From Alphaproteobacteria bacterium (lineage in GTDB: Bacteria > Pseudomonadota > Alphaproteobacteria > SMXS01), in the NCBI GenBank assembly GCA_028284945.1, contig JANQQJ010000042.1, positions 29,000-92,999 of the forward strand: a DNA stretch of 64,000 bases, read 5' to 3'. The position numbers and the translations under genes were made by a program. The notes beneath the pieces were generated by a model. That model searched no databases. It saw nothing but the letters and a program-made list of their open reading frames with translations, and was not told the origin of the DNA. Shown here one piece after another: positions 44,765-53,146 of the stretch (the first letter of the stretch is position 1; each line of letters starts with the position of its first letter).

Positions 44765-46198
44765 ATGGAAAAGACCCAGTTTATCGCGGGGGCATGGCGT
44801 GACGGACAGGGCGAGACGGTTCTGCAGACAGCGGATCCAGCGACGGGGGCGGTGACCGACGCATATCCGGCTGTGTCGGAAGCAGATTTGGCGGACGCCG
44901 TTACGACATCGGTCGAAGGGTTCCACATTTGGTCAAGCACACCTGCCTGGACGCGGTCGGCGGTCTTGGCGCGGATCGGGGACCTTGTAAGAGAACGGCA
45001 GGCCGCGATCGCCGAAGCGATTACGCGGGAACAGGGCAAGCCGCTCGCCGAGAGCATCGCCGAGGTGGAACGGGCGGCAGACTTCTTTACCTGGGGCGGC
45101 GGTGAGGCCCCCCGCATCTATGATCGTGGAATCGCGTCGCGGGATGGATCGGTTCAGATAGCGCGAAAGGTTCCGATCGGTCCCATTTGTGCTTTTACCC
45201 CCTGGAACTATCCCGTCGTGCTCATCGCCAAAAAACTATCAGCCGCGCTGGCGGCGGGATGTTCTTGCATATTGAAACCCTCGGAGGAAACACCTACGGC
45301 GCCTGCATTGCTGGTGCAGGCCTGCCTTGATGCAGGCGTGCCGGCTGAAACCTTAAACCTTGTTTTTGGAGAGCCTGCTGTGATTTCCCGGTATCTGATC
45401 GCCATGCCCCAGATACGCAAGGTTACGTTCACCGGGTCGGTCGCCGTTGGCAAGTTGCTGGCCGGGCAGGCCGCGAAGAAGATGAAACCGATCACGATGG
45501 AACTAGGTGGGCACGCACCGGTCATTGTAATGCCTGACGTCGATGTCGACGGCGTCGCTTCTTTGGTTGCCGAAAAGAAATTTCATAATGCAGGGCAGGC
45601 CTGCATTTCGCCGTCCCGCATCTTCGTACATGACGATATCAAAGATGATTTCCGGGATGCCTTGGCCGCCAAGGCCGAATCTCTGAGGGTAGGCCCAGGC
45701 CTGGCCGAAGACACGCAGATGGGGCCTCTTGCAAGTTTGCGGAGACGAAACGCTGTTGCTGGTTTGGTGCAGGATGCCTGTGACCTTGGTGCAGATTTGG
45801 CGGCCGGTGGTGAGCGAGCGGAGGGTGATGGCTTTTTCTATCAGCCCACAATCCTGGACGCTGTGCCGGATGACGCGAAGGTGATGACGGAAGAGCCGTT
45901 TGGCCCGGTGGCCGCCATATCTTCATTCGCTGACTTGGATGATGTCTTGGCACGTGCGAACGGCCTGACTTACGGGCTTGCCGCATATGGGTTCTCAAGT
46001 TCGCCACCGACGCAAAAACGATTGGCTGATGGCCTTGAGGCCGGGTTGGTCGGTATCAATATGCTGCCGGGACATCTGCCCGAGCTTCCGCTTGGCGGCT
46101 GGAAGGAAAGTGGAATCGGCGTCGAGGGTGGGCTTGAGGCTGTTGATAGCTATCTGATCAACAAGTTGCAGTGTGTGCAGGCGGAACCGCCAGCATGA
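44765..46198 (+). CDS. NAD(P)-dependent aldehyde dehydrogenase
   Basis: 477 residues. Catalytic residues: Cys280 (NAGQACISPSR), Glu246 (TMELGGHAP), Asn148 (TPWNYP) and Lys171 (ILKPSEETP). The family oxidises aldehydes to acids; the closest look is succinate-semialdehyde dehydrogenase-like enzymes. It is first in the plus-strand arm, directly under the LacI operator, and overlaps the aminotransferase by ATGA. The two would convert an omega-amino acid or amine to a semialdehyde and then a diacid. Confidence 0.92.
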   Translation: MEKTQFIAGAWRDGQGETVLQTADPATGAVTDAYPAVSEADLADAVTTSVEGFHIWSSTPAWTRSAVLARIGDLVRERQAAIAEAITREQGKPLAESIAEVERAADFFTWGGGEAPRIYDRGIASRDGSVQIARKVPIGPICAFTPWNYPVVLIAKKLSAALAAGCSCILKPSEETPTAPALLVQACLDAGVPAETLNLVFGEPAVISRYLIAMPQIRKVTFTGSVAVGKLLAGQAAKKMKPITMELGGHAPVIVMPDVDVDGVASLVAEKKFHNAGQACISPSRIFVHDDIKDDFRDALAAKAESLRVGPGLAEDTQMGPLASLRRRNAVAGLVQDACDLGADLAAGGERAEGDGFFYQPTILDAVPDDAKVMTEEPFGPVAAISSFADLDDVLARANGLTYGLAAYGFSSSPPTQKRLADGLEAGLVGINMLPGHLPELPLGGWKESGIGVEGGLEAVDSYLINKLQCVQAEPPA

Positions 46199-47574
46199 AC
46201 ACCGCTGCGACCAAAACCGGTTTGAACATGCTTCGAACGATGGATCTCGAGAGCTATTTCCATCCGTTCACGGATCTTTCGGCGCACCGTGACTCCGGTC
46301 CGCATGTGATCTCGTCAGGTGATGGGGTTCGGATCGTCGACACCGAGGGCAAGGTGTTCATCGATGGAATGGCCGGCCTTTGGTGTATGAACCTCGGCTA
46401 TGGGCGCCCTGAAATGGTGGAAGCAATCTCCGCCCAGGCACAAAAACTATCCTATTATCATTCCTTTGCTTCGATGGGCTCTGACGTCTCGATAAGCCTT
46501 GCCGCACGGCTTTCAGAAATCGCCCCGGTTCCCGGGTCAAGGATTCTTTTTGGCAATTCCGGATCGGATGCAAATGACACAAACCTAAAGCTGGTTCGGC
46601 TATACAACACCTTGCTGGGCCGGCCGAACAAGCGGAAGGTGATTGTCAGGCGGCGTGCGTATCACGGCTCAAGCATGGCGACGGCAGCGGCATCCGGGCT
46701 GCCGACACTTCACAGCGCCTTCGACCTTCCCATCGGCGAATACCGGCGAATTAGCCCGGCCTGCTATTACTGGCGAGGAAATGCTTCTCTGTCGGAAACC
46801 GATTATACGGCCAGTCTGCTACAAGAGCTTGAGGCGCTTATCGTCAACGAAGGGCCGGATACGATTGCAGCTTTTTTAGCTGAGCCGGTTTCCGGGGCTG
46901 GCGGTGTTCTTGTGCCACCACCGGGATATTGGGAAGGTGTCCAGCGGCTCCTGGCCAAGTACGATATTCTGCTCATCCTGGACGAGGTCATCACTGGATT
47001 TGGCCGAACAGGCCGGATGTTCGCAGCTGAAACATTTAACATCCGGCCGGATTTGATGTCGGTCGCTAAAGGCTTGACCAGCGGCTATGTGCCGATGTCG
47101 GCCAGTTTTGTGTCGCCTGAGATTTGGAACACCTTGTCGAATGCTGACAGCGGGCTTGGCGTTTTCGGTCACGGCTATACCTATTCGGGCCACCCCCTCG
47201 CTGCAGCCGCGGCCCATGCCAGTCTTGATATTATGCTGGACGAAGGTCTTGCCGACGAGGCTGCACGCAAGGGAGCACACCTACTCTCTGCACTGACAGA
47301 GGAAATCTTGCCACTGACGCCCGTGGGTGATGTGCGGGGTATCGGCCTCATGGTGGGTGTCGAACTGGCAGCAGATTGGATCGGATCACGCGGCCCATCT
47401 CGTCAATCGCCCGTTTCCCGGGTTGCACAAAGATGCCGCGAGGAGGGCCTGATCATCCGGCCTCTGATGGATGGTAATGTACTGGCGATCTCGCCGCCGT
47501 TGGTGATTTCACATGATGACCTGGATCAACTGGTCGCCATCCTGAAGCGTGCGATTGAGAGCCTCTCGACATGA
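46195..47574 (+). CDS. Class III PLP-dependent aminotransferase
   Basis: 459 residues from the ATG overlapping the dehydrogenase stop. Marks: DGMAGLWCMNLGYGRPEM, FGNSGSDANDTNLKLVR, RRAYHGSSMATAAASGLP, ILDEVITGFGRTG and SVAKGLTSGYVPMSA with the PLP Lys. It resembles omega-amino acid-pyruvate transaminases. It would supply the aldehyde for the preceding enzyme. Amine donor and product are not readable from the sequence. Confidence 0.9.
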   Translation: MNTAATKTGLNMLRTMDLESYFHPFTDLSAHRDSGPHVISSGDGVRIVDTEGKVFIDGMAGLWCMNLGYGRPEMVEAISAQAQKLSYYHSFASMGSDVSISLAARLSEIAPVPGSRILFGNSGSDANDTNLKLVRLYNTLLGRPNKRKVIVRRRAYHGSSMATAAASGLPTLHSAFDLPIGEYRRISPACYYWRGNASLSETDYTASLLQELEALIVNEGPDTIAAFLAEPVSGAGGVLVPPPGYWEGVQRLLAKYDILLILDEVITGFGRTGRMFAAETFNIRPDLMSVAKGLTSGYVPMSASFVSPEIWNTLSNADSGLGVFGHGYTYSGHPLAAAAAHASLDIMLDEGLADEAARKGAHLLSALTEEILPLTPVGDVRGIGLMVGVELAADWIGSRGPSRQSPVSRVAQRCREEGLIIRPLMDGNVLAISPPLVISHDDLDQLVAILKRAIESLST

Positions 47575-47596
47575 CTGAGTGTAGGGAGACGTGCAG

Positions 47597-48760
47597 ATGA
47601 AAATAGAGACCGTCGAAGCACTGCATCTGGGTCAATTCCTATATGCCCGTATTACGACCAAGTGCGGCCGGATCGGGATAGGCGAGTCCTGCACATGGGG
47701 ACATGTCGAAGCTTGTGAGGCGGCACTCAACAAGTTTGGTGAATACCTGCAAGGCAAGGACGCTCGGCAGATCGAACACCACTGGAATGTCATGCATCGC
47801 TTTGCCTACTTCCAGGGCGCTGCAATCAATGGCGCCATCTCAGCGATTGATATTGCACTTTGGGACCTCAAGGGGAAGCTTCATGGAGCCCCCGTTTACG
47901 AACTTCTTGGAGGGGCAGTCCGCCATCGCATCCGGGTATATGGCCACGCCTATGACAGGACAGCAGATGCCGTCGCAGCCAAGTGTCGCAGGCTCAAGGA
48001 AAACGGTTTCACGGCGATCGGGCATTTGAACCCGTTTCTGGATGAAGAGTATGACACGCCCCTACCACGGACGCGGATCGCTAATCTCGGGAACGCGCGT
48101 GCCAATGTTGATCTGTTCAGATCGGCGGTTGGCGACGATTGTGACTTGTTAATAGAGCTTCACCGGCGGCTTTCTCCTGCTGACGCCGTGACGTTTTGCC
48201 GCTCCATCGAGGAGTTCTCGCCGATGTGGGTCGAGGATCCGGTCCGGCCCGAAAATCCGGATGCCATGGCCTGGGTCGCGGACAGGATCAACCTTCCGGT
48301 CGCAACGGGTGAGCGCTTCACATCGCTCTATGACTTCCAGGTTCTAATGGCCCGGCAGGGGGTTCGATTTGCGCGTGTCAGCTTAGGGCTCTGCGGCGGG
48401 ATTACCGGTGCAAAGAAAATTGCGGCTCTGGCTGAAGCCAATGGAATCGACATTGCGCCCCACTGTCCGTTGTCTCCAATAAGCCTGGCTGCTTGTGCTC
48501 ACTTGGACATGTCGGTTCCTAACTTTGCGATTCAGGAGTTTGCGACCGGCCTCAATAATCACAAGCTGGTATCGGGCGATGTGCTGCTGGGCGAGGATAT
48601 CGCTGATTGGGCGCCGCGGGTGGAGCAGGGGTATCTAACGCCGCCCTCTGGCGACGGGCTCGGCGTGGCGCTTGTCACAGACGCACAGACCAGGCGGCCG
48701 ATTGCGACCAAACATGTCGGTATGCGTATGGGTCACGATGGTGCGCCGGTGGACCAGTAG
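47597..48760 (+). CDS. Enolase-superfamily (mandelate racemase/galactonate dehydratase-like) protein
   Basis: 387 residues from ATG 47597, which has AGGGAGA at proper distance; GTG 47591 is too close to it. Family text: AISAIDIALWDLKGKLHGAPVYELLGG, WVEDPVRPENPDAM, LPVATGERFTSLYDF, and LAPHC-type IDIAPHCPLSPISLAA. The first metal ligand, usually Asp in the galactonate dehydratase group, appears as Glu in LLIELHRRLS. The enzyme would abstract a proton next to a carboxylate, dehydrating or isomerising an acid. The substrate is not certain. Confidence 0.85.
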   Translation: MKIETVEALHLGQFLYARITTKCGRIGIGESCTWGHVEACEAALNKFGEYLQGKDARQIEHHWNVMHRFAYFQGAAINGAISAIDIALWDLKGKLHGAPVYELLGGAVRHRIRVYGHAYDRTADAVAAKCRRLKENGFTAIGHLNPFLDEEYDTPLPRTRIANLGNARANVDLFRSAVGDDCDLLIELHRRLSPADAVTFCRSIEEFSPMWVEDPVRPENPDAMAWVADRINLPVATGERFTSLYDFQVLMARQGVRFARVSLGLCGGITGAKKIAALAEANGIDIAPHCPLSPISLAACAHLDMSVPNFAIQEFATGLNNHKLVSGDVLLGEDIADWAPRVEQGYLTPPSGDGLGVALVTDAQTRRPIATKHVGMRMGHDGAPVDQ

Positions 48761-48812
48761 TGGGTGATGGGTATCGCAACAAAAACGGTATGGAATTAGG
48801 GAAAGTAATGGC

Positions 48813-50225
48813 ATGACAAACGAGTTTCACAACATGAGCGCGCTGGATTTGGCGGCCGGGTTCAGGTCGGCAGCGTTCACGCCGGTCGAGGTAGCCGATA
48901 CGCTGCTGGCTCGGATTGAGGCCGTTAATCCCGCACTGAACTGCTTTTGTCTGATCGATGCTGAAACGACAAGACAGCAAGCGCGGGAGGCGGCTGACAG
49001 ATGGTCCAAGAAGCAGCCTCTTTCTCCATTGGATGGTGTGCCGATCTCGATCAAGGATCTTGTGCTCACGAAAGGATGGCCAACACGGCGGGGGTCATTG
49101 ACCGTCGATCCCGATGGTCCGTGGGACGAGGATTCGCCACCGGTCGCAGCCGCCCGCGCCGCGGGCATGGTGTTTCTGGGCAAGGTGACGACACCGGAAT
49201 TCGGATGGAAAGCGTCGACAGATTCACCGTTGACCGGCATAACCCGAAATCCATGGAACTTGGATAAGACGCCAGGCGGGTCAAGTGGAGGATCCAGCGC
49301 GGCGATCGCTGCTGGATTGGGGCCGCTTTCGATCGGCAGTGATGGCGGTGGCTCCATTCGCATCCCGGCCTCTTTTACCGGCATTTTCGGTCTGAAGCCG
49401 AGTTTTGGCCGCGTTCCTGCCTATCCGCCCTCGCATACGCTTTCGCTGGCCCACTATGGCCCCATGAGCAAAACGGTGGCCGATTCCGCGGCGTTCATGG
49501 ATGTTCTTACCCGGCCTGATGCCCGCGACTGGCATGGGCTTCCATATCAAGAGGTCGAGTATCACACGAGCCTGCTCCGTGAGGGTATTGCAGGCAAGCG
49601 CATCGCCTATAGTCCCCGGTTGGGATACGTAGAGCACGTTTGGACAGAGATCGAAGACGCCGTCCGAAAAGGCGTCGAGCTCCTAGAAGAGCTGGGTGCA
49701 GAGGTTGAGCAGGTCGGTGAGGTTATCCCCCATCCGGGCGAAGCGTTTATCACGCTGTTCTGGGGCGGTGCGGCCTACTTGCTGGGGGAGTTACCCGAAA
49801 AGCAGCTTACCAAACTCGAGCCGGCGTTACGGGACGTTGTGCTTCAGGCTGGAGAGCTCGACTTCCGGGCATATCTGGATGCCGTCCATGCGCGGGAGGC
49901 CATCGGATCTACTTTCAACCAGTTCATGGAAAACTATGACTTTCTGGTAACGCCGACGGTTGCTGTTCCCCCTTTCGATGTAGGGAAAATCCGTGGGTTT
50001 GATGAAAGTGGAGATGAATTGGTCGATTGGACACCATTCACCTACCCCTTCAACATGACCAAGAATCCAGCAGCAAGTGTCCCCTGTGGGTTCATGTCTG
50101 ATGGATTGCCGATCGGCCTGCAGCTTGTCGGGCGAATGTACCAAGATCTTGAGGTGCTGCAGGCAGCGGCGACATTTGAGCAGGCACATCCGCTTTTCGA
50201 CAAACGTCCACCCAGGTTCTCCTAG
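48813..50225 (+). CDS. Amidase-signature family protein
   Basis: 470 residues. The Ser-cisSer-Lys triad is visible: Lys81 (PISIKDLVLTKG), Ser157/158 (TPGGSSGGSS) and Ser181 (GSDGGGSIRIP). The family hydrolyses amides, including aliphatic amides and lactam-derived compounds. Together with the aminotransferase and aldehyde dehydrogenase it suggests release of an amino acid from an amide, then deamination and oxidation. That route is inferred from gene order only. Confidence 0.88.
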   Translation: MTNEFHNMSALDLAAGFRSAAFTPVEVADTLLARIEAVNPALNCFCLIDAETTRQQAREAADRWSKKQPLSPLDGVPISIKDLVLTKGWPTRRGSLTVDPDGPWDEDSPPVAAARAAGMVFLGKVTTPEFGWKASTDSPLTGITRNPWNLDKTPGGSSGGSSAAIAAGLGPLSIGSDGGGSIRIPASFTGIFGLKPSFGRVPAYPPSHTLSLAHYGPMSKTVADSAAFMDVLTRPDARDWHGLPYQEVEYHTSLLREGIAGKRIAYSPRLGYVEHVWTEIEDAVRKGVELLEELGAEVEQVGEVIPHPGEAFITLFWGGAAYLLGELPEKQLTKLEPALRDVVLQAGELDFRAYLDAVHAREAIGSTFNQFMENYDFLVTPTVAVPPFDVGKIRGFDESGDELVDWTPFTYPFNMTKNPAASVPCGFMSDGLPIGLQLVGRMYQDLEVLQAAATFEQAHPLFDKRPPRFS

Positions 50226-50268
50226 CCCTGGCTAGGAACATAGCCGATTGAAATCAGGGAGATAATGC

Positions 50269-51123
50269 ATGCCATTCAGCTACCTCAAGTGCTTTGACGT
50301 TTCGATCGAGGATAAAATCGCTCATATCAGGCTGAACCGGCCGGACGAGCTCAACACCATGACCCGTGACTTTTGGAACGAGGTCCCGCGGATCGTAGAG
50401 GAAATCAATGACGGCGCGCTTGCCCGTTGCATTGTCTTTTCTTCGACCGGGAAACATTTTTCTGCAGGTATGGACTTGTCGGTATTTGCCGGTCACGGCC
50501 TTGGCGTGGCGCCGGCAGATGGCGTTGACCGGGCGACCATGATGGAGGCGGACAGGCACTTCATCCACAACGTGCAGCGATGCTTCGGATGCCTCGACAG
50601 CGCGCGAATTCCGATCATTTTTGCCATTCAAGGCGGATGTATCGGCGGTGCGGTCGATATGTGTTCCGCCGCTGATATTCGCTATGCCACAGCTGATGCG
50701 TTTTTTGTGATTCAGGAAATAAACATCGGGATGACAGCTGATGCAGGGACTTTCCCGCGGTTGTGCCGGCTTATCCCCGAGGGCTGGGTGCGGGAGCTGG
50801 CTTATACCGGCCGGCGTCTTCCCGCGGCGCGGGCCAAGGAGATTGGTCTTGTGAATGAGGTGTTTGATACACATGACGAGGTCGTGGCATTTGCGTTGGA
50901 AACGGCCCGCGACATTGCGACAAAGTCGCCGGTTGCCGTTGCAGGGTCGAAAGTCATGATCAATTACGCACGGGATCACACGATCTCTGACGCGCTCGAC
51001 TACATCGCGACATGGCAAACCGGGATGTTCTCGCAAGATCACCTCCGCGAGACCTTCACCGCTTCTCAGGAGAACCGGTCTCCAGCTTACGCTGACCTCC
51101 AGCCCGTCCGAAAATCTCTCTGA
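50269..51123 (+). CDS. Enoyl-CoA hydratase/isomerase family protein
   Basis: 284 residues. IAHIRLNRPDELNTM, an oxyanion loop SSTGKHFSAGMDLS, QGGCIGGAVDMCSAADIRYA and EINIGMTADAGTFPRL are crotonase marks; the last resembles dienoyl-CoA isomerases (EVxxGMxADxGxxxRL). Last gene of the plus-strand LacI arm, 43 bases after the amidase. It may work with the acyl-CoA dehydrogenase of the opposite arm. Confidence 0.87.
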   Translation: MPFSYLKCFDVSIEDKIAHIRLNRPDELNTMTRDFWNEVPRIVEEINDGALARCIVFSSTGKHFSAGMDLSVFAGHGLGVAPADGVDRATMMEADRHFIHNVQRCFGCLDSARIPIIFAIQGGCIGGAVDMCSAADIRYATADAFFVIQEINIGMTADAGTFPRLCRLIPEGWVRELAYTGRRLPAARAKEIGLVNEVFDTHDEVVAFALETARDIATKSPVAVAGSKVMINYARDHTISDALDYIATWQTGMFSQDHLRETFTASQENRSPAYADLQPVRKSL

Positions 51124-51222
51124 TCGACATTGCAGAACAACGTCAGAGCCACTGTCGGGGCAAAACTGCTTAAGGCGATGGAGCACGGTTGGTCGCGTCT
51201 TCTGATGCGGAACCTCTTCCGA

Positions 51223-51381
51223 TATTTCAAGACATCACCCGAGAACATCTGCCTTGCTGCTCGAACGATGTGAGAATTTCGAGACCTGCCGATCAACTGC
51301 ACTAGCTGAATGGAGGCAACTTGCCGCTTGGGACAGCTCCATCTTGGCATTTCGTGGGCCGCCAAATTTAGTCTGATAATG
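51223..51381 (+). repeat. 160-bp inverted repeat, left copy
   Basis: Begins TATTTCAAGACATCACCCG and ends TTTAGTCTGATAATG. The same sequence stands in reverse orientation at 59418-59577, with five substitutions and one single-base indel (about 96% identity by eye). Similarity thins out but continues about 20 bases to the left. The strip covers most of the gap after the enoyl-CoA hydratase and holds no intact gene. Confidence 0.85.
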
Positions 51382-51405
51382 TCCCGATGAAAGCGGGGTC
51401 AGCTC

Positions 51406-52998
51406 CTAACTTACTGTTTCAGCAGCGCGACCCACTTCGGATAATCCCGCTTTTTTTGCTAAACGCACCAGCGCGTCGGTCCTTGCCGGCGTTCTGAACG
51501 GCAGGGTGCCGGCGAAATGCGACAGAGTATAGCCGGGATTGCCTGCGAGCAGGCGCGCAACCTGGTTTTCAGCCTCCGCCTGGTCATCCATGGCAGCATG
51601 CGCTGCCGCTGCCAGGGCATGGGCCCACAGATAATTTGGTGCAGCCTTGATGTTCCACAGAGCGAATTCGAGCGCTTCTCGCGGTTTGCCGATGACGAGG
51701 CAATTAACGGCTGACAGAGTCAGGAAATGGGGAGTACCGTTCGCTACCGACATAAATTGGGGATAGATTGGCTCATCGTAGTCATCACAGAATATTTTTG
51801 CGAAAAACAGACCGAATCCGATCTGCGGGCTATTCGGCGCGAGTGCGACTGCTTTTTCGATGCGGTGCAAGCCCGTGTCGTGATTACCCGAATAAATTTC
51901 CGCAACGCCTGACCAAGCGATAGCGAGCGGGCTTTCTGCATTGTTCTCCAGAGCTTTTTCATAGGCATCGATCACATCAGGTAAGTTGGTCTGGAAGTCT
52001 GTTCCCCAGCCTGCGAGCGATTCACCAAGCAAGGATACGGCGATTGAAATCCAAGCTTCCGAATAGCCCGGATCAATTGCAACCGCCTGCCTGGACAGTG
52101 CACGGGCTTTAAGAATATTTTCCGCCGTCAGTGTCCGGATCAACGGAAGGACCCGAACCTGGTGGCGCCAGGCTTCAAAACTCTTGGTGCCGCCTGCCCA
52201 ATATGCCGCCATTTGGCCTTCAACCAGCGTGATCTGAAGCGCGCTGACGATATGACGGGTCATGTCATCCTGAATCTCGAATATATCGTCTAGCGTCCGG
52301 TCATAGCGTTCAGCCCACAAATGGGTGCCATCGGCGGCAACGATCAACTGACCGGTCACGCGCAGGCGGTCGCCAGAGCGCCTGACACTGCCTTCCAGCA
52401 CATGACTGGCGCCCAGTTCTTGCCCAACCTTACGGATATCGACCGCCTTACCTTTGTAGGTAAAGCTGCTGTTGCGCGCGATGACATTCAGGCCCGGTAT
52501 CTTGCTGAGGATGGTGAGAATATCTTCACACATGCCATCGGCCAGATGATCTTGTTCAGGATCGCTGGACATGCTGTCAAAGGGCAGGACTGCTACAGTC
52601 GGCGCGGAATCCTGTGCCATCGATACAGTGGCGGCACTAGGTGGTGTCTCGCTACGGTTCTCTTCTTGCGGCCCTTTTGCTGTGTCGGATGTTTGCGCCA
52701 ATTCGCCGACAAAGCGGAAGCCCTGCCCATGAACGGTCTTGATCAGCCGCTGCTGTTTACCATCATCATCAATTGCTTTGCGCAGCAATTTTATCCGGCT
52801 GTTGATTGAGCCATCGGACACCACGCGGCCATTCCAGATTTCCTCAACAATTTCGTCCTTGGATACCATCCGGTCGCTATTGGCGATGAGCAGCTCGAGC
52901 AGTGCCAGCACCTGCGGTTCAACTGCTCTGACCTCTTCTGCGCGGCGTAGTTCGCGGCGACGTGTATCTAACAGAAAATCTTCAAATTGGTAGATCAT
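51406..52998 (-). CDS. Winged-helix regulator with TolB-like and TPR domains
   Basis: 530 residues from ATG 52998, where the winged-helix fold begins (MIYQFEDFLLDTRRREL); a GTG 21 bases upstream is possible. Residues 1-100 are an OmpR/CadC-type DNA-binding domain (EPQVLALLELLIAN, SRIKLLRKAIDDDG, IKTVHGQGFRFVGEL). Residues ~130-250 resemble the TolB-like domain (TVAVLPFDSMSSDPEQDHLADG, GASHVLEGSVRRSGDRLRVTGQ). The rest is a TPR-like helical solenoid. There is no membrane helix. It is divergent from the trimeric autotransporter, with 148 bases between them, and is the natural candidate to control it. Confidence 0.88.
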   Translation of the reverse strand: MIYQFEDFLLDTRRRELRRAEEVRAVEPQVLALLELLIANSDRMVSKDEIVEEIWNGRVVSDGSINSRIKLLRKAIDDDGKQQRLIKTVHGQGFRFVGELAQTSDTAKGPQEENRSETPPSAATVSMAQDSAPTVAVLPFDSMSSDPEQDHLADGMCEDILTILSKIPGLNVIARNSSFTYKGKAVDIRKVGQELGASHVLEGSVRRSGDRLRVTGQLIVAADGTHLWAERYDRTLDDIFEIQDDMTRHIVSALQITLVEGQMAAYWAGGTKSFEAWRHQVRVLPLIRTLTAENILKARALSRQAVAIDPGYSEAWISIAVSLLGESLAGWGTDFQTNLPDVIDAYEKALENNAESPLAIAWSGVAEIYSGNHDTGLHRIEKAVALAPNSPQIGFGLFFAKIFCDDYDEPIYPQFMSVANGTPHFLTLSAVNCLVIGKPREALEFALWNIKAAPNYLWAHALAAAAHAAMDDQAEAENQVARLLAGNPGYTLSHFAGTLPFRTPARTDALVRLAKKAGLSEVGRAAETVS

Positions 52999-53066
52999 GT
53001 CCGATCCAAAAACTCCCACTACTCTCCAATATTACTCAAAAAAAGCTGCAAAAAACATGGTTCCTC

Positions 53067-53081
53067 CATGAAAAATTCATG
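53067..53081. promoter_or_regulatory. Palindrome between regulator and trimeric autotransporter
   Basis: CATGAA and TTCATG flank AAA, 66 bases before the autotransporter start and 69 bases before the regulator start. It could be the binding site for the divergent winged-helix protein. Short palindromes arise by chance, so this is tentative. Confidence 0.35.
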
Positions 53082-53146
53082 AGTCCATCAAGCATCAATA
53101 CTCCACCTGCGTCATTGGTCTTCTCGGAATTCGATAGGAGGTTTCC

